Shown here: positions 36,594 through 45,088 of the stretch, one piece after another
How positions within the stretch are numbered: position 1 is the first letter of the stretch
Layout: each line of letters begins with the position of its first letter
Assembly (NCBI RefSeq): GCF_014650955.1
Contig: NZ_BMVY01000031.1
Coordinates: 1 to 64,000, forward strand
Direction: 5' to 3'
From: Streptomyces tauricus
GTDB taxonomy: Bacteria; Actinomycetota; Actinomycetes; Streptomycetales; Streptomycetaceae
DNA length: 64,000 nt
Made by a program: the position numbers and the translations under genes
Notes under the pieces: model-generated
What the model was told of the DNA's origin: nothing
Databases searched by the model: none
The model's input: only the letters and a program-made list of their open reading frames with translations

Positions 36594-38006
36594 TCAGCCC
36601 GCTTCCGGGACGGGACTCGGGCTGTCACCCGGTGGATGCCACAGATCCTGTTCCCCGGCCGGGGACGGCACATCGGCGTGCGCCGCCTCACCGACGACCG
36701 CGCGGCGGTCCGTGAGCCAGTCCGTGGGGCGAGCCGCGTGACGGTCTGTTCGGCGGGCCGTGCGGCGGTCCGTGGGACCCCTCCGCGGCCGTCGTACCAG
36801 GAGCAGGAGCGGCTGCGTGAACAGCGTGGTGGCCAGCGCCATGAACACGAGGACCGTGTACAGCTGAGTGCTGAGCAGCCCGGCCTGGAGGCCCGCGTTC
36901 AGGGCGATGAGTTCGGTCAGGCCCCGAGCGCTCAGCAGCACGCCGACCGTCCACGCGTCCTGCCGACCGAGACCACCGAACCGGGCCGCGGCCGTCCCGC
37001 TGCCGATCTTCGTGACGACGGCCAGCGCCGTCACCACCAGCAACGCCAGCCAGCCCGTCGCGTCCATGCTGTTCAGCGCCACGGACTGGCCCGACACCAC
37101 GAAGAAGAACGGCAGCAGCAGCGAACTGACGCCGTGCAGGGGCCGCAGCAGGTCCGGATCCAGCCGCCCGCCCTCCTCGCGCGGGACGACGCTTCCCGCC
37201 AGCAGCGCTCCGAAGATCACATGCAGACCGATGGCGTGCGTCAGCCAGGCCGACCCCAGGGCGAAGCCGATCAGCAGCGCGAGGCGGAGTGAAGGCTCCA
37301 TTCGGGTGCGCCACAGCAGCAGCCGCAGCGCGGGCCGGGCCCCCAGAAGCATCGCGGCCACGAAGACGACGGCGACGGCGAGCCGCACCGGCCAGCCGAG
37401 CGCCTGGCCGTGTCCGTTCTCCAGCAGGGTGCCGGCCAGGACCGTCCAGCCGATCACATCGAGCAGTCCGGCGGCCGAGACGGCGACCACCCCGGGCACC
37501 GTGCGGGCCAGCCCGTTCTCCCGCACGATCGCCGTCAGTACCGGCACCGCCGTTATCGACAGGGCGACACCGATGAAAACGATCATCGAGGGGGAGAGAT
37601 GGCGTGGCATGCCGAGACTCCGCAACTGTTCGCCGAACAGCAGGGCGCAGCCGCTGCCGACGGCCATCGGCACCACGAACGCGGTCAGCGCGACGGTCAC
37701 CGAGGTGCGGGCCCTGGCCCCGAGGATCTTCAGATCCAGTTCGTACCCGACGGCGAACAGGAACACCACGAGGGCGAACTGCGCGAAACCGGTCAGCGCG
37801 GGCCCGATGCCCGGCGGGAACAGGGTTGCGTACGCGCCCGGTGCCACCGCACCGAGAAGTGAGGGGCCGAGAGCGATCCCCGCGGTCAACTGACCCACGA
37901 TGTAGGGCTGTTTGAGCTTGCGCGCCAGCCAGCCCGCGGCGTGCGCGGCCACCAGGACGAGAGCCGAGGCTCCTACGAAATGCGTGATCATCGCGTCAGG
38001 GCTCAC
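36594..38006 (-). CDS. CPA2-type cation/proton antiporter
   Basis: A 470-residue Kef/NapA-like membrane protein of about 12 helices. GTG 38006 follows GGGGGG. Family segments are LKQPYIVGQLTAGIALGPSLL, IVFIGVALSITAVPVL and GLTELIALNAGLQAGLLS. It exchanges H+ for Na+ or K+ across the cytoplasmic membrane. A basic TDR-rich cytoplasmic tail follows the last helix. It stands alone on the minus strand, between the VMAP/MoxR/FxsT operon and the hydrolase/caspase operon. The divergent 164 bp to 38171 probably holds both promoters. Cargo or effector status is unproven. Confidence 0.85.
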   Translation of the reverse strand: MSPDAMITHFVGASALVLVAAHAAGWLARKLKQPYIVGQLTAGIALGPSLLGAVAPGAYATLFPPGIGPALTGFAQFALVVFLFAVGYELDLKILGARARTSVTVALTAFVVPMAVGSGCALLFGEQLRSLGMPRHLSPSMIVFIGVALSITAVPVLTAIVRENGLARTVPGVVAVSAAGLLDVIGWTVLAGTLLENGHGQALGWPVRLAVAVVFVAAMLLGARPALRLLLWRTRMEPSLRLALLIGFALGSAWLTHAIGLHVIFGALLAGSVVPREEGGRLDPDLLRPLHGVSSLLLPFFFVVSGQSVALNSMDATGWLALLVVTALAVVTKIGSGTAAARFGGLGRQDAWTVGVLLSARGLTELIALNAGLQAGLLSTQLYTVLVFMALATTLFTQPLLLLVRRPRRGPTDRRTARRTDRHAARPTDWLTDRRAVVGEAAHADVPSPAGEQDLWHPPGDSPSPVPEAG

Positions 38007-38170
38007 GGCGTCCCCCCGATAGAGCAGAAGTCGGACAGCCTGGCCGGCCCCGAACGCTGTACGCAGGTTCCGGGCAGAACCAACTTTTCTGCAATATCGT
38101 GGAGTTGACGCCGCGACGGCAGTCGTAACGGCAGTCGTACGGGGACTCGGCCCCGTGTCATGGGGGGCGC

Positions 38171-39355
38171 ATGTCGACGGTCGTCTTCGTCCATGGGACA
38201 GGTGTACGCGAACCGCACATCTCGATATTGACGGACCGGGTGGCCGCCGGTCTGAACGCCCTGCGCGCGGGACTCCGTTTCGTGCCGTATTCCTGGGGAG
38301 ACACGCACGGCGCGGCACTCGCCGCGGGCGGGGCGAGCCTGCCACCCGAAGGGAGTACCTCCCGAGGACTCGCGGAGCTGCCGTCCGTACCCGGCGCCGG
38401 TCCGGACGAGCCGGACGACGCGCAGGCCTGGGCGGTCCTGTACGCGGACCCCGACGCCGAACTCGCACTCGCCGCGGCCGGGGCGCGACCCGACGCCGAA
38501 CGGCCGCCCGGCTCCCCGGTCCCGGAGCAGGGGCTTCGCACGTGTCTGCTCGAACTGGCCGCCCAAGGGGATGTACCGGCAGCGGAGTTGGGCCCCGGAC
38601 TGGGGCGTGCCGCCGCGGAACTGGCCGGCCACCCGCTGCTCGGCCCGGCCGCGGCCGCCCTCGCACCCGACGACCTCGCGGTTCTCGCGGCCCGGTGGCT
38701 CGCCGCCCGCCTCATCGCCGAAGCACTCGCCGCCGACAGCCCCCTCGTCCCGGCCGGTGACACCCGCGACGCCGTCGTCGGCCGGCTGGCCAGGGCGCTC
38801 GGAGCGCCACCACGGGGCACGGAACGCGGGCTGCGCGCCGTGCTGTTGAGGATGGGGACCTCGGCCGCCTCCCGCGCCGTCGTGCGCCGACGGCGCGCCC
38901 TGACCGAGGCCGCACATCCCGCCGCAGGGGACGTCCTGCGCTACCTCAGCCGCGGCGAGGCGCTCCGCGCCGGCCTGCGCGCGCTGCTCGCCGACCTCGA
39001 CCCGCCCGTCACCCTGGTCTGCCACAGCCTCGGCGGCATCATCGCCCTGGACACGCTGATCACGACCCCGCTCCCACAGGTACAGCTCCTGGTGACAGCC
39101 GGCTCCCAAGGCCCGTTCCTGTACGAGTCCGGGGCGCTGCCCTCCCTCGAACACCCCGCCCCGCTGCCGCCGCACATGCCGGACTGGCTGAACTTCTACG
39201 ACCCGCGCGACCTGCTCGGCTACCTCGGCGGCGGACTCTTCCCCGGCCGGGTCACCGACGTCCGCGTCGACAGCCGTCAGCCGTTCCCGGCAGCCCACAG
39301 CGCCTACTGGACCAACCCCGTCGTGTACCGGCACATCGTGGATCGCCTGCCATGA
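38171..39355 (+). CDS. Alpha/beta hydrolase, putative effector
   Basis: A 394-residue protein behind GGGGGGC (38162-38167). It starts MSTVVFVHGTGVREPHIS, giving the oxyanion HGTG. The nucleophile elbow is CHSLGG with Ser at 286 in LVCHSLGGIIALDTL. A long Ala-rich insertion of about 150 residues separates them. The C-terminal LNFYDPRDLLGYLGGGLFPG supplies the Asp region, and HSAYWTNPVVYRHI supplies the His. It could be a lipase, esterase or serine hydrolase; the substrate is unknown. The ATGA overlap with the caspase gene means both are made together. Confidence 0.8.
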   Translation: MSTVVFVHGTGVREPHISILTDRVAAGLNALRAGLRFVPYSWGDTHGAALAAGGASLPPEGSTSRGLAELPSVPGAGPDEPDDAQAWAVLYADPDAELALAAAGARPDAERPPGSPVPEQGLRTCLLELAAQGDVPAAELGPGLGRAAAELAGHPLLGPAAAALAPDDLAVLAARWLAARLIAEALAADSPLVPAGDTRDAVVGRLARALGAPPRGTERGLRAVLLRMGTSAASRAVVRRRRALTEAAHPAAGDVLRYLSRGEALRAGLRALLADLDPPVTLVCHSLGGIIALDTLITTPLPQVQLLVTAGSQGPFLYESGALPSLEHPAPLPPHMPDWLNFYDPRDLLGYLGGGLFPGRVTDVRVDSRQPFPAAHSAYWTNPVVYRHIVDRLP

Positions 39356-40482
39356 CCACGCCGGAGCCGCGGACCGCACGGAAGGTGGATCCGGCCCGGG
39401 TCCACGCCCTGATCGTGGGGATCGAGACGTACGACGCGGGCCATGCCTGGGACCTGCCGGGCCCGGCCCGTGACGCCCTCGCGTTCCACCGGTTGCTGCG
39501 CGCGGCGGGGGTTCCCGACGTCAACCTGCGGCTGCATCTGGCCCCGCTGCCCCCGTTCGTGCCCGACACCGGGCACGCCCCCGCCGACCACTCCACCCTG
39601 CGCCGTGTTCTCGTACGCGAACTGCCCGCGCACCCCGGCGACGTGCTGTGGGTGTGGTGGGGCGGCCACGGTGTGCTCGACCGGGCCGGGCACACCCGGC
39701 TGTTCTGCGCGGACGCCACCACCGCCGACAAGGTGGCCGTCGACCTGGAGTCCGCGCTGACCCGCTACGCCAGCGACGCCGTGCCCGGCTTCGCCGAACA
39801 GCTGTGGATCGTGGACGCCTGCGAGACCTTCGAGGAAGTGCTCGCCTTCCGCGACCCGCTGCCGCCCGACGTGCTGCCCGCGGGGCATCGCACCCTCGTG
39901 CACCGGCAGACCCTGCTCCGGGCGGCGGGCCGCGGCCGGGAGGCGGCCAACGACCCCGCACGCGCCACGGGGCTCTTTTCGGAGATCCTTCTCGATCTGC
40001 TCGCCGGGCGTTCGGGCACGCTGCCCGCGCCGCCCGATCCGGAGGAGCTGTTTCCGGCCGTAAGGGCCCGGATCTCGGCTCTCAGAAAGGCGGGCCGCAC
40101 GGCGCAGTATCCCGAGATCCGGCTGCAGAGTCCCGAGCGGACCGAGATCGTCGCACCGCCACCGAAGGCACGTCCCGCCACTCCACTGCTGCGCGCCGTG
40201 GACGCGTTGGTGGCCTATCCGTTGATGAACGACCCCACCGAGCGGCAGGCCGTGGTCGCCGCGCTGAACCCCCGGGTCACGGGAACGCTCGCCCGTCACC
40301 CCAAGGCCCGCACGGACGCCACTGTCATCCTCACCGGGCTCGCCCGCCGTCACCCCGGGGCGCTGTGGGAGCTCTACGACGCCGTCGTGGCCCTGGACGA
40401 CGATCCCGACCTGGGGAGGGAACTGGCCGAAGCCCTGAGGGAACTGGGCGGAGCGGACGAACACGGACACGGCCGCCGGTGA
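39352..40482 (+). CDS. Caspase-family protease with C-terminal EAD2-like domain
   Basis: A 376-residue C14-type protease. The catalytic dyad is H106 in VWWGGHGVLD and C157 in LWIVDACETF. Residues ~275-375 form a helical domain (TPLLRAVDALVAYPLMNDP ... DATVILTGLARRHPGA) that aligns with the N-terminal domain of the VMAP protein encoded at 29099: both have a Leu-rich first helix, an (N/E)DP-xx-R turn and an acidic DAV/DAT helix. Such shared effector-associated domains link effectors to their sensors by homotypic contact, so this protease is the likely executioner. Confidence 0.87.
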   Translation: MTTPEPRTARKVDPARVHALIVGIETYDAGHAWDLPGPARDALAFHRLLRAAGVPDVNLRLHLAPLPPFVPDTGHAPADHSTLRRVLVRELPAHPGDVLWVWWGGHGVLDRAGHTRLFCADATTADKVAVDLESALTRYASDAVPGFAEQLWIVDACETFEEVLAFRDPLPPDVLPAGHRTLVHRQTLLRAAGRGREAANDPARATGLFSEILLDLLAGRSGTLPAPPDPEELFPAVRARISALRKAGRTAQYPEIRLQSPERTEIVAPPPKARPATPLLRAVDALVAYPLMNDPTERQAVVAALNPRVTGTLARHPKARTDATVILTGLARRHPGALWELYDAVVALDDDPDLGRELAEALRELGGADEHGHGRR

Positions 40483-40583
40483 TCAACTGGCGTGATCGTA
40501 CGGGTTTCCCATACGGGCAGGGTTCGCCATGATGGACAGGACACGGGGCATCGCGTGCCACCGTGCGAGAAGGGGGACGCATC

Positions 40584-40811
40584 TTGGACCAGTCGCTCGC
40601 TCCGCACGAAGCCGAAGCCGCAGCCCTGGGGACGGCCCCCGCCGCGGGCGCCCCCGTCTGGGAGTCGGATCTGGCGGATCTTGAGACGGTGCCGCTCGTC
40701 GCCGTGGAGAGCCTCTCCCCGCTCCGGCCCACCGCACGCGTCCTCGCGGAGGTGCTGCGTTCCCGCGACCGCATCTGGGGAGACGGCGAACCGCAGGGCA
40801 GGGCGGAGTAG
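40584..40811 (+). CDS. FxsA-like small peptide, putative RiPP precursor
   Basis: A 75-residue peptide. TTG 40584 is favoured because AAGGGGGA (40570-40577) lies 6 bp upstream. The centre SDLADLETVPLVAVESL resembles the DLRGVPLARI-type leader region of FxSxx-COOH precursors, followed by an amphipathic ARVLAEVLRSRDRIW stretch. It does not end in F-x-S-x-x; it ends GEPQGRAE. It lies between caspase and HExxH hydroxylase genes, in the position of FxsA. I infer a diverged substrate of the neighbouring hydroxylase. Confidence 0.6.
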   Translation: MDQSLAPHEAEAAALGTAPAAGAPVWESDLADLETVPLVAVESLSPLRPTARVLAEVLRSRDRIWGDGEPQGRAE

Positions 40812-40888
40812 CCGAGCCGCATCGGTGCTTCCTACGAGGCCGGACCGGACGGAAGGACGAACGCACTCACCATCGGAGGTCACCTGGC

Positions 40889-42724
40889 ATGACGAGCCAG
40901 CAGCACGCTGGGCGGCCCCTCCGGATGCCGGACCGCCTCTTCGCCGAGTTCGCCGTCGGGGGCGGCTCGGCCGAGGCGCTCGCCTTCCTGGAACGGGGCG
41001 AACGGGCCCGTCGACTGCTGCTCCTGCGCACCCTCCTCGCCAGCGTCGACGGGATCTCCACCCCGCTGAACCCGCCGGCCGAGGCCTGGCGCACCCTCAA
41101 GGAGGCAGCCGGCCGGGCCCCCGAGCAGGTCGAACAACTGCTGCTCGCACCGGCCACCGGCGGCTGGCTGGCCCATATGCTGCGCCGTCTGCACGGCACC
41201 GCGGTGGGTCCGCCCCTGTGGGTGGAGGCCGGACACCTGAGTGCTCTGGCCGTCGCCGCGGCGCTACGGGCGCGCACGGAGGCGGAACTCCTCGTCCCCC
41301 TCACCGACGGCGCGCTGAACCTGCCCGGCCTCGGCCTGGTCCGCCTGCCCGCCGCGGAACCCGGTCCGACCGTCGGCCGGGCCCGTACGAGAGCGGGCGA
41401 ACTGACCCTGACCGGGACGGAATCCGACGGGCGGGCCGACTCCGTCCGCTGCCGGCCCGCCACTGTGCCCGTGCGCGTCCTGGACGCACCGCCCCCCTCG
41501 ACGGCAGCCGCCGAGGGAGTGTCGACCCCCGTGCGGGCCCCCGCGCCGGCCGAGGCGCACTGGATTCCGCTGCGTACCCTCACCCACGTCACGGCCTCGG
41601 GTTCCGTCTCCATCCCCCTCGACGACCTGGATCCCTACCGGGACCTCGACGAGCCGATACCCCCGGCCAGGCTCGACGCGGACGAGGCCTCCGCGTGGCA
41701 GGAACTGTTCGACGACGCCGTCGGCATCCTCGCCAACCCGGACGGCGGGCACGGCCCCGGGCGGCTCGACCCCGCCGTGATCCGGTCCGTCGTACCGTGG
41801 GGCCGCACCAGCACCATGCCCCCGGTGCGGCCGGGAGTGCGGGGATCAGCGTCTAGCGGTGACGCCTTCGGCGCCATGAACATCTCACGCCCCGCCACCG
41901 CGCCGGTCCTCGCCGAGATCCTCGTCCACGAGTTCCAGCACAGCAAACTCGCCGCCCTCCTCCACCTCTTCCCGCTGGTGGAGGACGACCGGGAGGAGCG
42001 TTACTACGCGCCCTGGCGGCCCGACCCGCGCCACCTCACCGGTCTGCTGCACGGCGTCTACGCGTTCACCGGCGTCAGCGGGTTCTGGCGGGACCGCATG
42101 GCGGACGCCGAGCACGAGGAGCAGGCAGCGGTCGCCGCCTACCACTTCGCCCTGCGGCGCACGCAGACCCGCCTGGTCGTGCGCACGCTGCAGCTGAGCG
42201 GCCGGCTCACCGCTCCCGGCCGCAGGATCGTCACGGGTCTCGCCCGGACCCTCGACGGCTGGCTGCGCGAACCCGTGGACCCGGCGGCCCGGGCGCGCGC
42301 CCGTACCGCGGCCATGCTGCACCGCACCGAATGGCGGCTGCGCAACGTCGTGCCGCCCCGCGAGGGATCGCCCCCCGAGGCACCGTCCCCCGAGGGCGGG
42401 GAGGCGCAGGAGGGTGGGGCCGCGTGGCGCAGGGGGAGCGGGGCGGAGACGTCCCGCTTCCGTACGGACCGTGATCCCTGGCCCGACCTGCGCACCCACG
42501 CCTTCGCCGCCCGGCCGCGCGTGCCCCGCACCGCCGACGAGCACCTCGCCGCCGGGGACCCGGCTGCCGCGATGGCCGCGTACGCCCAGGCCCTGGCCCT
42601 TGACCCGGCCGACCCGCACGTTCTCGCCGGCTGGATCGTCGCCCGCGCCGCCCTCGAACCGGGCCGCTCCGGGCGCCGGATGCTGGCCCGCCCGGAACTC
42701 CTCCAGCCGCTGCCCAGCGGCTGA
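40889..42724 (+). CDS. HExxH-motif peptide beta-hydroxylase (stand-alone)
   Basis: A 611-residue protein with GGAGG (40875-40879) before ATG 40889. The metal site HEFQH is at 347-351 in ILVHEFQHSKLAALLHL, and a downstream EHEEQAAVAAYHF may add a ligand. This is the HExxH-type alpha-ketoglutarate-dependent peptide beta-hydroxylase family known from FxSxx-COOH loci, where it is often fused to the radical SAM FxsB. Here it is separate, and no radical SAM maturase is seen in the window. A short TPR-like helix pair (EHLAAGDPAAAMAAYAQAL) ends the protein. Confidence 0.82.
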   Translation: MTSQQHAGRPLRMPDRLFAEFAVGGGSAEALAFLERGERARRLLLLRTLLASVDGISTPLNPPAEAWRTLKEAAGRAPEQVEQLLLAPATGGWLAHMLRRLHGTAVGPPLWVEAGHLSALAVAAALRARTEAELLVPLTDGALNLPGLGLVRLPAAEPGPTVGRARTRAGELTLTGTESDGRADSVRCRPATVPVRVLDAPPPSTAAAEGVSTPVRAPAPAEAHWIPLRTLTHVTASGSVSIPLDDLDPYRDLDEPIPPARLDADEASAWQELFDDAVGILANPDGGHGPGRLDPAVIRSVVPWGRTSTMPPVRPGVRGSASSGDAFGAMNISRPATAPVLAEILVHEFQHSKLAALLHLFPLVEDDREERYYAPWRPDPRHLTGLLHGVYAFTGVSGFWRDRMADAEHEEQAAVAAYHFALRRTQTRLVVRTLQLSGRLTAPGRRIVTGLARTLDGWLREPVDPAARARARTAAMLHRTEWRLRNVVPPREGSPPEAPSPEGGEAQEGGAAWRRGSGAETSRFRTDRDPWPDLRTHAFAARPRVPRTADEHLAAGDPAAAMAAYAQALALDPADPHVLAGWIVARAALEPGRSGRRMLARPELLQPLPSG

Positions 42725-42782
42725 GCGGTGCGGTGCGGGGAGCGGCCGGGTGAGGTGCGCGGCCGAGTGGGGCGAGTCGTGC

Positions 42783-43778
42783 TCAGCCCACCAACCGCAG
42801 CCGTCGCCCGCACACCCCCACCCGCACCGACTGCCCCCACGTCAGTTCCAGTGCGTCCCCCTCCATCCCGTCCCCGAACGCGATCAGGCGTTCGGATTCG
42901 GCGGTGAGGGTGAGGTGGGAGGTGGCCGACAGCTGGCCCGCCACCTGTGATGTGCCGGTCGTCGGGGACGGCCAGGCCTCGCGGACGCACCACACCAGGC
43001 GGTCCTCCGTGGGGCGGGGGAGGGGCAGGGGGTTGCCCCTCTCCTGCCACACCGACCTGATCCACCCCGTCGCCCCCGTCCCCGTGCCCACCAGCACCCC
43101 GGAGGAGGCCTGCGCCTCGACGACACCTGCGCCACTCGTGAGGGCCCCGCCTCCCTCGACGACACCTGCGCCACCCGTGGAAGCCCCGCCTCCCTCCATG
43201 ACGCCCCCGTCACCCGTGGAGGCACCGCCTCCCTCGACGCCCAGGCGGTACCGGGCCGTCTGGTGGCCGGCCGCGCCCAGGTAGATCTCGTTCAGGGCGA
43301 GCAGTCGCTGCGTGTCGTCGGCCACCGCCTCCACCATGGTGAGTTCGTCCACCCCCGTTCCGGTGGCCAGCGCCGCGGGCAGCAGCCTGGCCGCGTCCCC
43401 CGGGCGGTGGCGCACCAGGACGCCGGGGTTGCGGCCGGGGTCCGCGTCGATGCCCACCACGGGCTGCCCGGTCAGGTACTTGGCGGCGTTCGCCACCAGG
43501 CCGTCCTGGCCGACCACGACCACCACGTCCTCCGGTGCGAACAGGAAGCGGTCCAGATCGCCCCGCTCCACCCGGCTCTGACGCCATGTCAGGGGGATCG
43601 CGGAGGTCACGTCCGTCAGCGCGCGCCGGGTGCGGCGGTGGCGTTCGGCGACCTCCTCGATGTCCCGGCCCCGGGAGGACAGGAAGAAGGCGGCCTGTCC
43701 GTGCGTGCCGTGGTGGGCCACCAACTCCTCGTACTCCGTGGTGCGGTGGACCAGCACGATCCGTGGGGCGAGGCTCAT
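42783..43778 (-). CDS. NAD-kinase-like protein with an internal repeat insertion
   Basis: A 331-residue NAD kinase-fold protein. The phosphate loop is the degenerate VVVVVGQDGLVANAAKYL (GQDG for GGDG), and the nucleotide segment is VGTGTGATGWIRS. About 45 residues of a 14-residue repeat (EGGGASTGGAGVV) are inserted between them. The C-terminal beta-sheet follows. The loss of the first Gly of GGDG makes kinase activity uncertain; it may be a binding or signalling protein. It overlaps the SPFH gene by ATGA. Confidence 0.7.
   Translation of the reverse strand: MSLAPRIVLVHRTTEYEELVAHHGTHGQAAFFLSSRGRDIEEVAERHRRTRRALTDVTSAIPLTWRQSRVERGDLDRFLFAPEDVVVVVGQDGLVANAAKYLTGQPVVGIDADPGRNPGVLVRHRPGDAARLLPAALATGTGVDELTMVEAVADDTQRLLALNEIYLGAAGHQTARYRLGVEGGGASTGDGGVMEGGGASTGGAGVVEGGGALTSGAGVVEAQASSGVLVGTGTGATGWIRSVWQERGNPLPLPRPTEDRLVWCVREAWPSPTTGTSQVAGQLSATSHLTLTAESERLIAFGDGMEGDALELTWGQSVRVGVCGRRLRLVG
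43120..43240 (-). repeat. 42-bp in-frame minisatellite in the kinase-like gene
   Basis: Three degenerate units of about 42 bp encode EGGGASTGGAGVV/M repeats. The reading frame is kept, so the insert is tolerated in a surface loop. Confidence 0.75.
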
Positions 43779-44911
43779 GTCCCGTCCCGGACACCCAGTT
43801 TGGTCAGCAGGCCGGTCAGCACGTCAGGCGAGATGGTCACGCTGTCGATGCTCGGCAGGTTCTCCGCGAGCCGCGACCCGGTCAGGGCGTGCAACGTGCT
43901 GACGTCGACGTCGGCGTGCACCCGCAGCCAGGCGGCCTGGGCCTGCGCCCGCGCCTCCCCGACCTCGCGCGCGGCCTCCGCCTCCGCCCGTGCGAGCCGC
44001 ACGGCACGGTTCGCCTCGGCGTCCGCGAGCCGTACCGTCCGCTCGGCCTCCGCCTTGGCGAGCCGCTCGGTCCGCCTGGCCTCGGCGTCCGCCAGCTGCA
44101 CGGACCGTTCGGCCTCCGCCCCGGCCAGCTTCACCGTGCGGGCCGCCTCGGCCTCGGCGCGTACCCCGTCCGCCGCCGCGTTCTCCTCCGCCTCGCGGCG
44201 CGTGTTCGTACCGCGCTGCTCTACCAACTGCTCCTCGCGCCGCGCGAGTTCGATCTGGCTCGCCAGTTCGTTCTCGGCGATCGCCCGCTCCCGCTCGACG
44301 GCCACGGCCCGCCGCTGGTACGTCGCCCGGTCCGCCTCCTCCTGGATCTGCTCGCGGGCCGGTGTGCGCAGGGCCCGCTCCACCTCCGGCTCCGGACGCA
44401 GCGCCACCACGCGTACGGCGACCACCTCGATGCCGGTCGCCGGCAGCCGCTGCTCCGCGCCCAGTCCCGCCGCGACCCGCTCCCGTACCGCCGCCACGCC
44501 GTCGACCAGCGCCGACGCCAGGGTCGTACGGGCCAGTACGTCCAGTGCGTGCTGCTGGGCCGACTCGGTCAGCAGGGTGCCCAGCTGCTCCAAGGGCGCG
44601 CCCCGCCAGACCCCGGTGTCGGGGTCGATGGAGAAGTCCAGGCGCGCGGAGGCCAGCGCCGGGTCGCTGACCCGGTAGGTGACGGTCGCCTGCACCGCGA
44701 CGTCCTGGAAGTCGGACGTACGGGCGTGGAACGTCATCGCCAACTCGCGGTCGTCCACCGGTACTTCGGACAGCGCGGCGCTCAGCGCGCGGTACCAGAA
44801 GCTGAGTCCGGGGCCGTCGTGCAGCAGTTCTGTGCCGCGGTGGTGCCGGATGTGCGCCGTCGGCGCGCCGCGCAGGTGGCGCCAGCCCAGGCGCCGGGTG
44901 ATGTCGGCCAT
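43775..44911 (-). CDS. SPFH-domain (stomatin/flotillin) protein
   Basis: A 378-residue protein. ATG 44911 follows GAGGGAATC. Residues ~15-190 are an SPFH domain (FHARTSDFQDVAVQATVTYRV, DPALASARLDFSIDP). Residues ~190-320 are a long coiled coil of AEAERT/VRLADAEA units. The family scaffolds membrane microdomains. No N-terminal membrane anchor is obvious, so association with the membrane may be peripheral. Cotranslated with the NAD-kinase-like gene; divergent from arginine deiminase. Confidence 0.85.
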   Translation of the reverse strand: MADITRRLGWRHLRGAPTAHIRHHRGTELLHDGPGLSFWYRALSAALSEVPVDDRELAMTFHARTSDFQDVAVQATVTYRVSDPALASARLDFSIDPDTGVWRGAPLEQLGTLLTESAQQHALDVLARTTLASALVDGVAAVRERVAAGLGAEQRLPATGIEVVAVRVVALRPEPEVERALRTPAREQIQEEADRATYQRRAVAVERERAIAENELASQIELARREEQLVEQRGTNTRREAEENAAADGVRAEAEAARTVKLAGAEAERSVQLADAEARRTERLAKAEAERTVRLADAEANRAVRLARAEAEAAREVGEARAQAQAAWLRVHADVDVSTLHALTGSRLAENLPSIDSVTISPDVLTGLLTKLGVRDGT

Positions 44912-44949
44912 CGGATTCCCTCGTTCCCCCTCGTTTGTCGTCTGTTCGA

Positions 44950-44991
44950 CGATAACCAGTTCGCCTCTTTATAGTCAAGAGGACTATTAAA
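44950..44991. promoter_or_regulatory. Divergent promoter / inverted repeat between SPFH and arcA genes
   Basis: An AT-rich patch in a GC-rich window. TTTATAGTC (44968-44976) and GACTATTAAA (44982-44991) form a near-perfect inverted repeat. On the minus strand TTGACT-n17-TTATCG gives a plausible promoter for the SPFH gene. Confidence 0.45.
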
Positions 44992-45088
44992 GAAGGGGTG
45001 GGGGTGGTGAGGGCGTGAAAGCGAACGAGTGGGCGAAGAAACCGCCGAGCGGTGGGTCAAGCGGCCCCGGGGTGGTCAGGATGGAGTC

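Noticed and set aside
40584..40811. Direct call as a canonical FxSxx-COOH peptide
   Set aside because: The C-terminus lacks F-x-S-x-x, so only FxsA-like is claimed.
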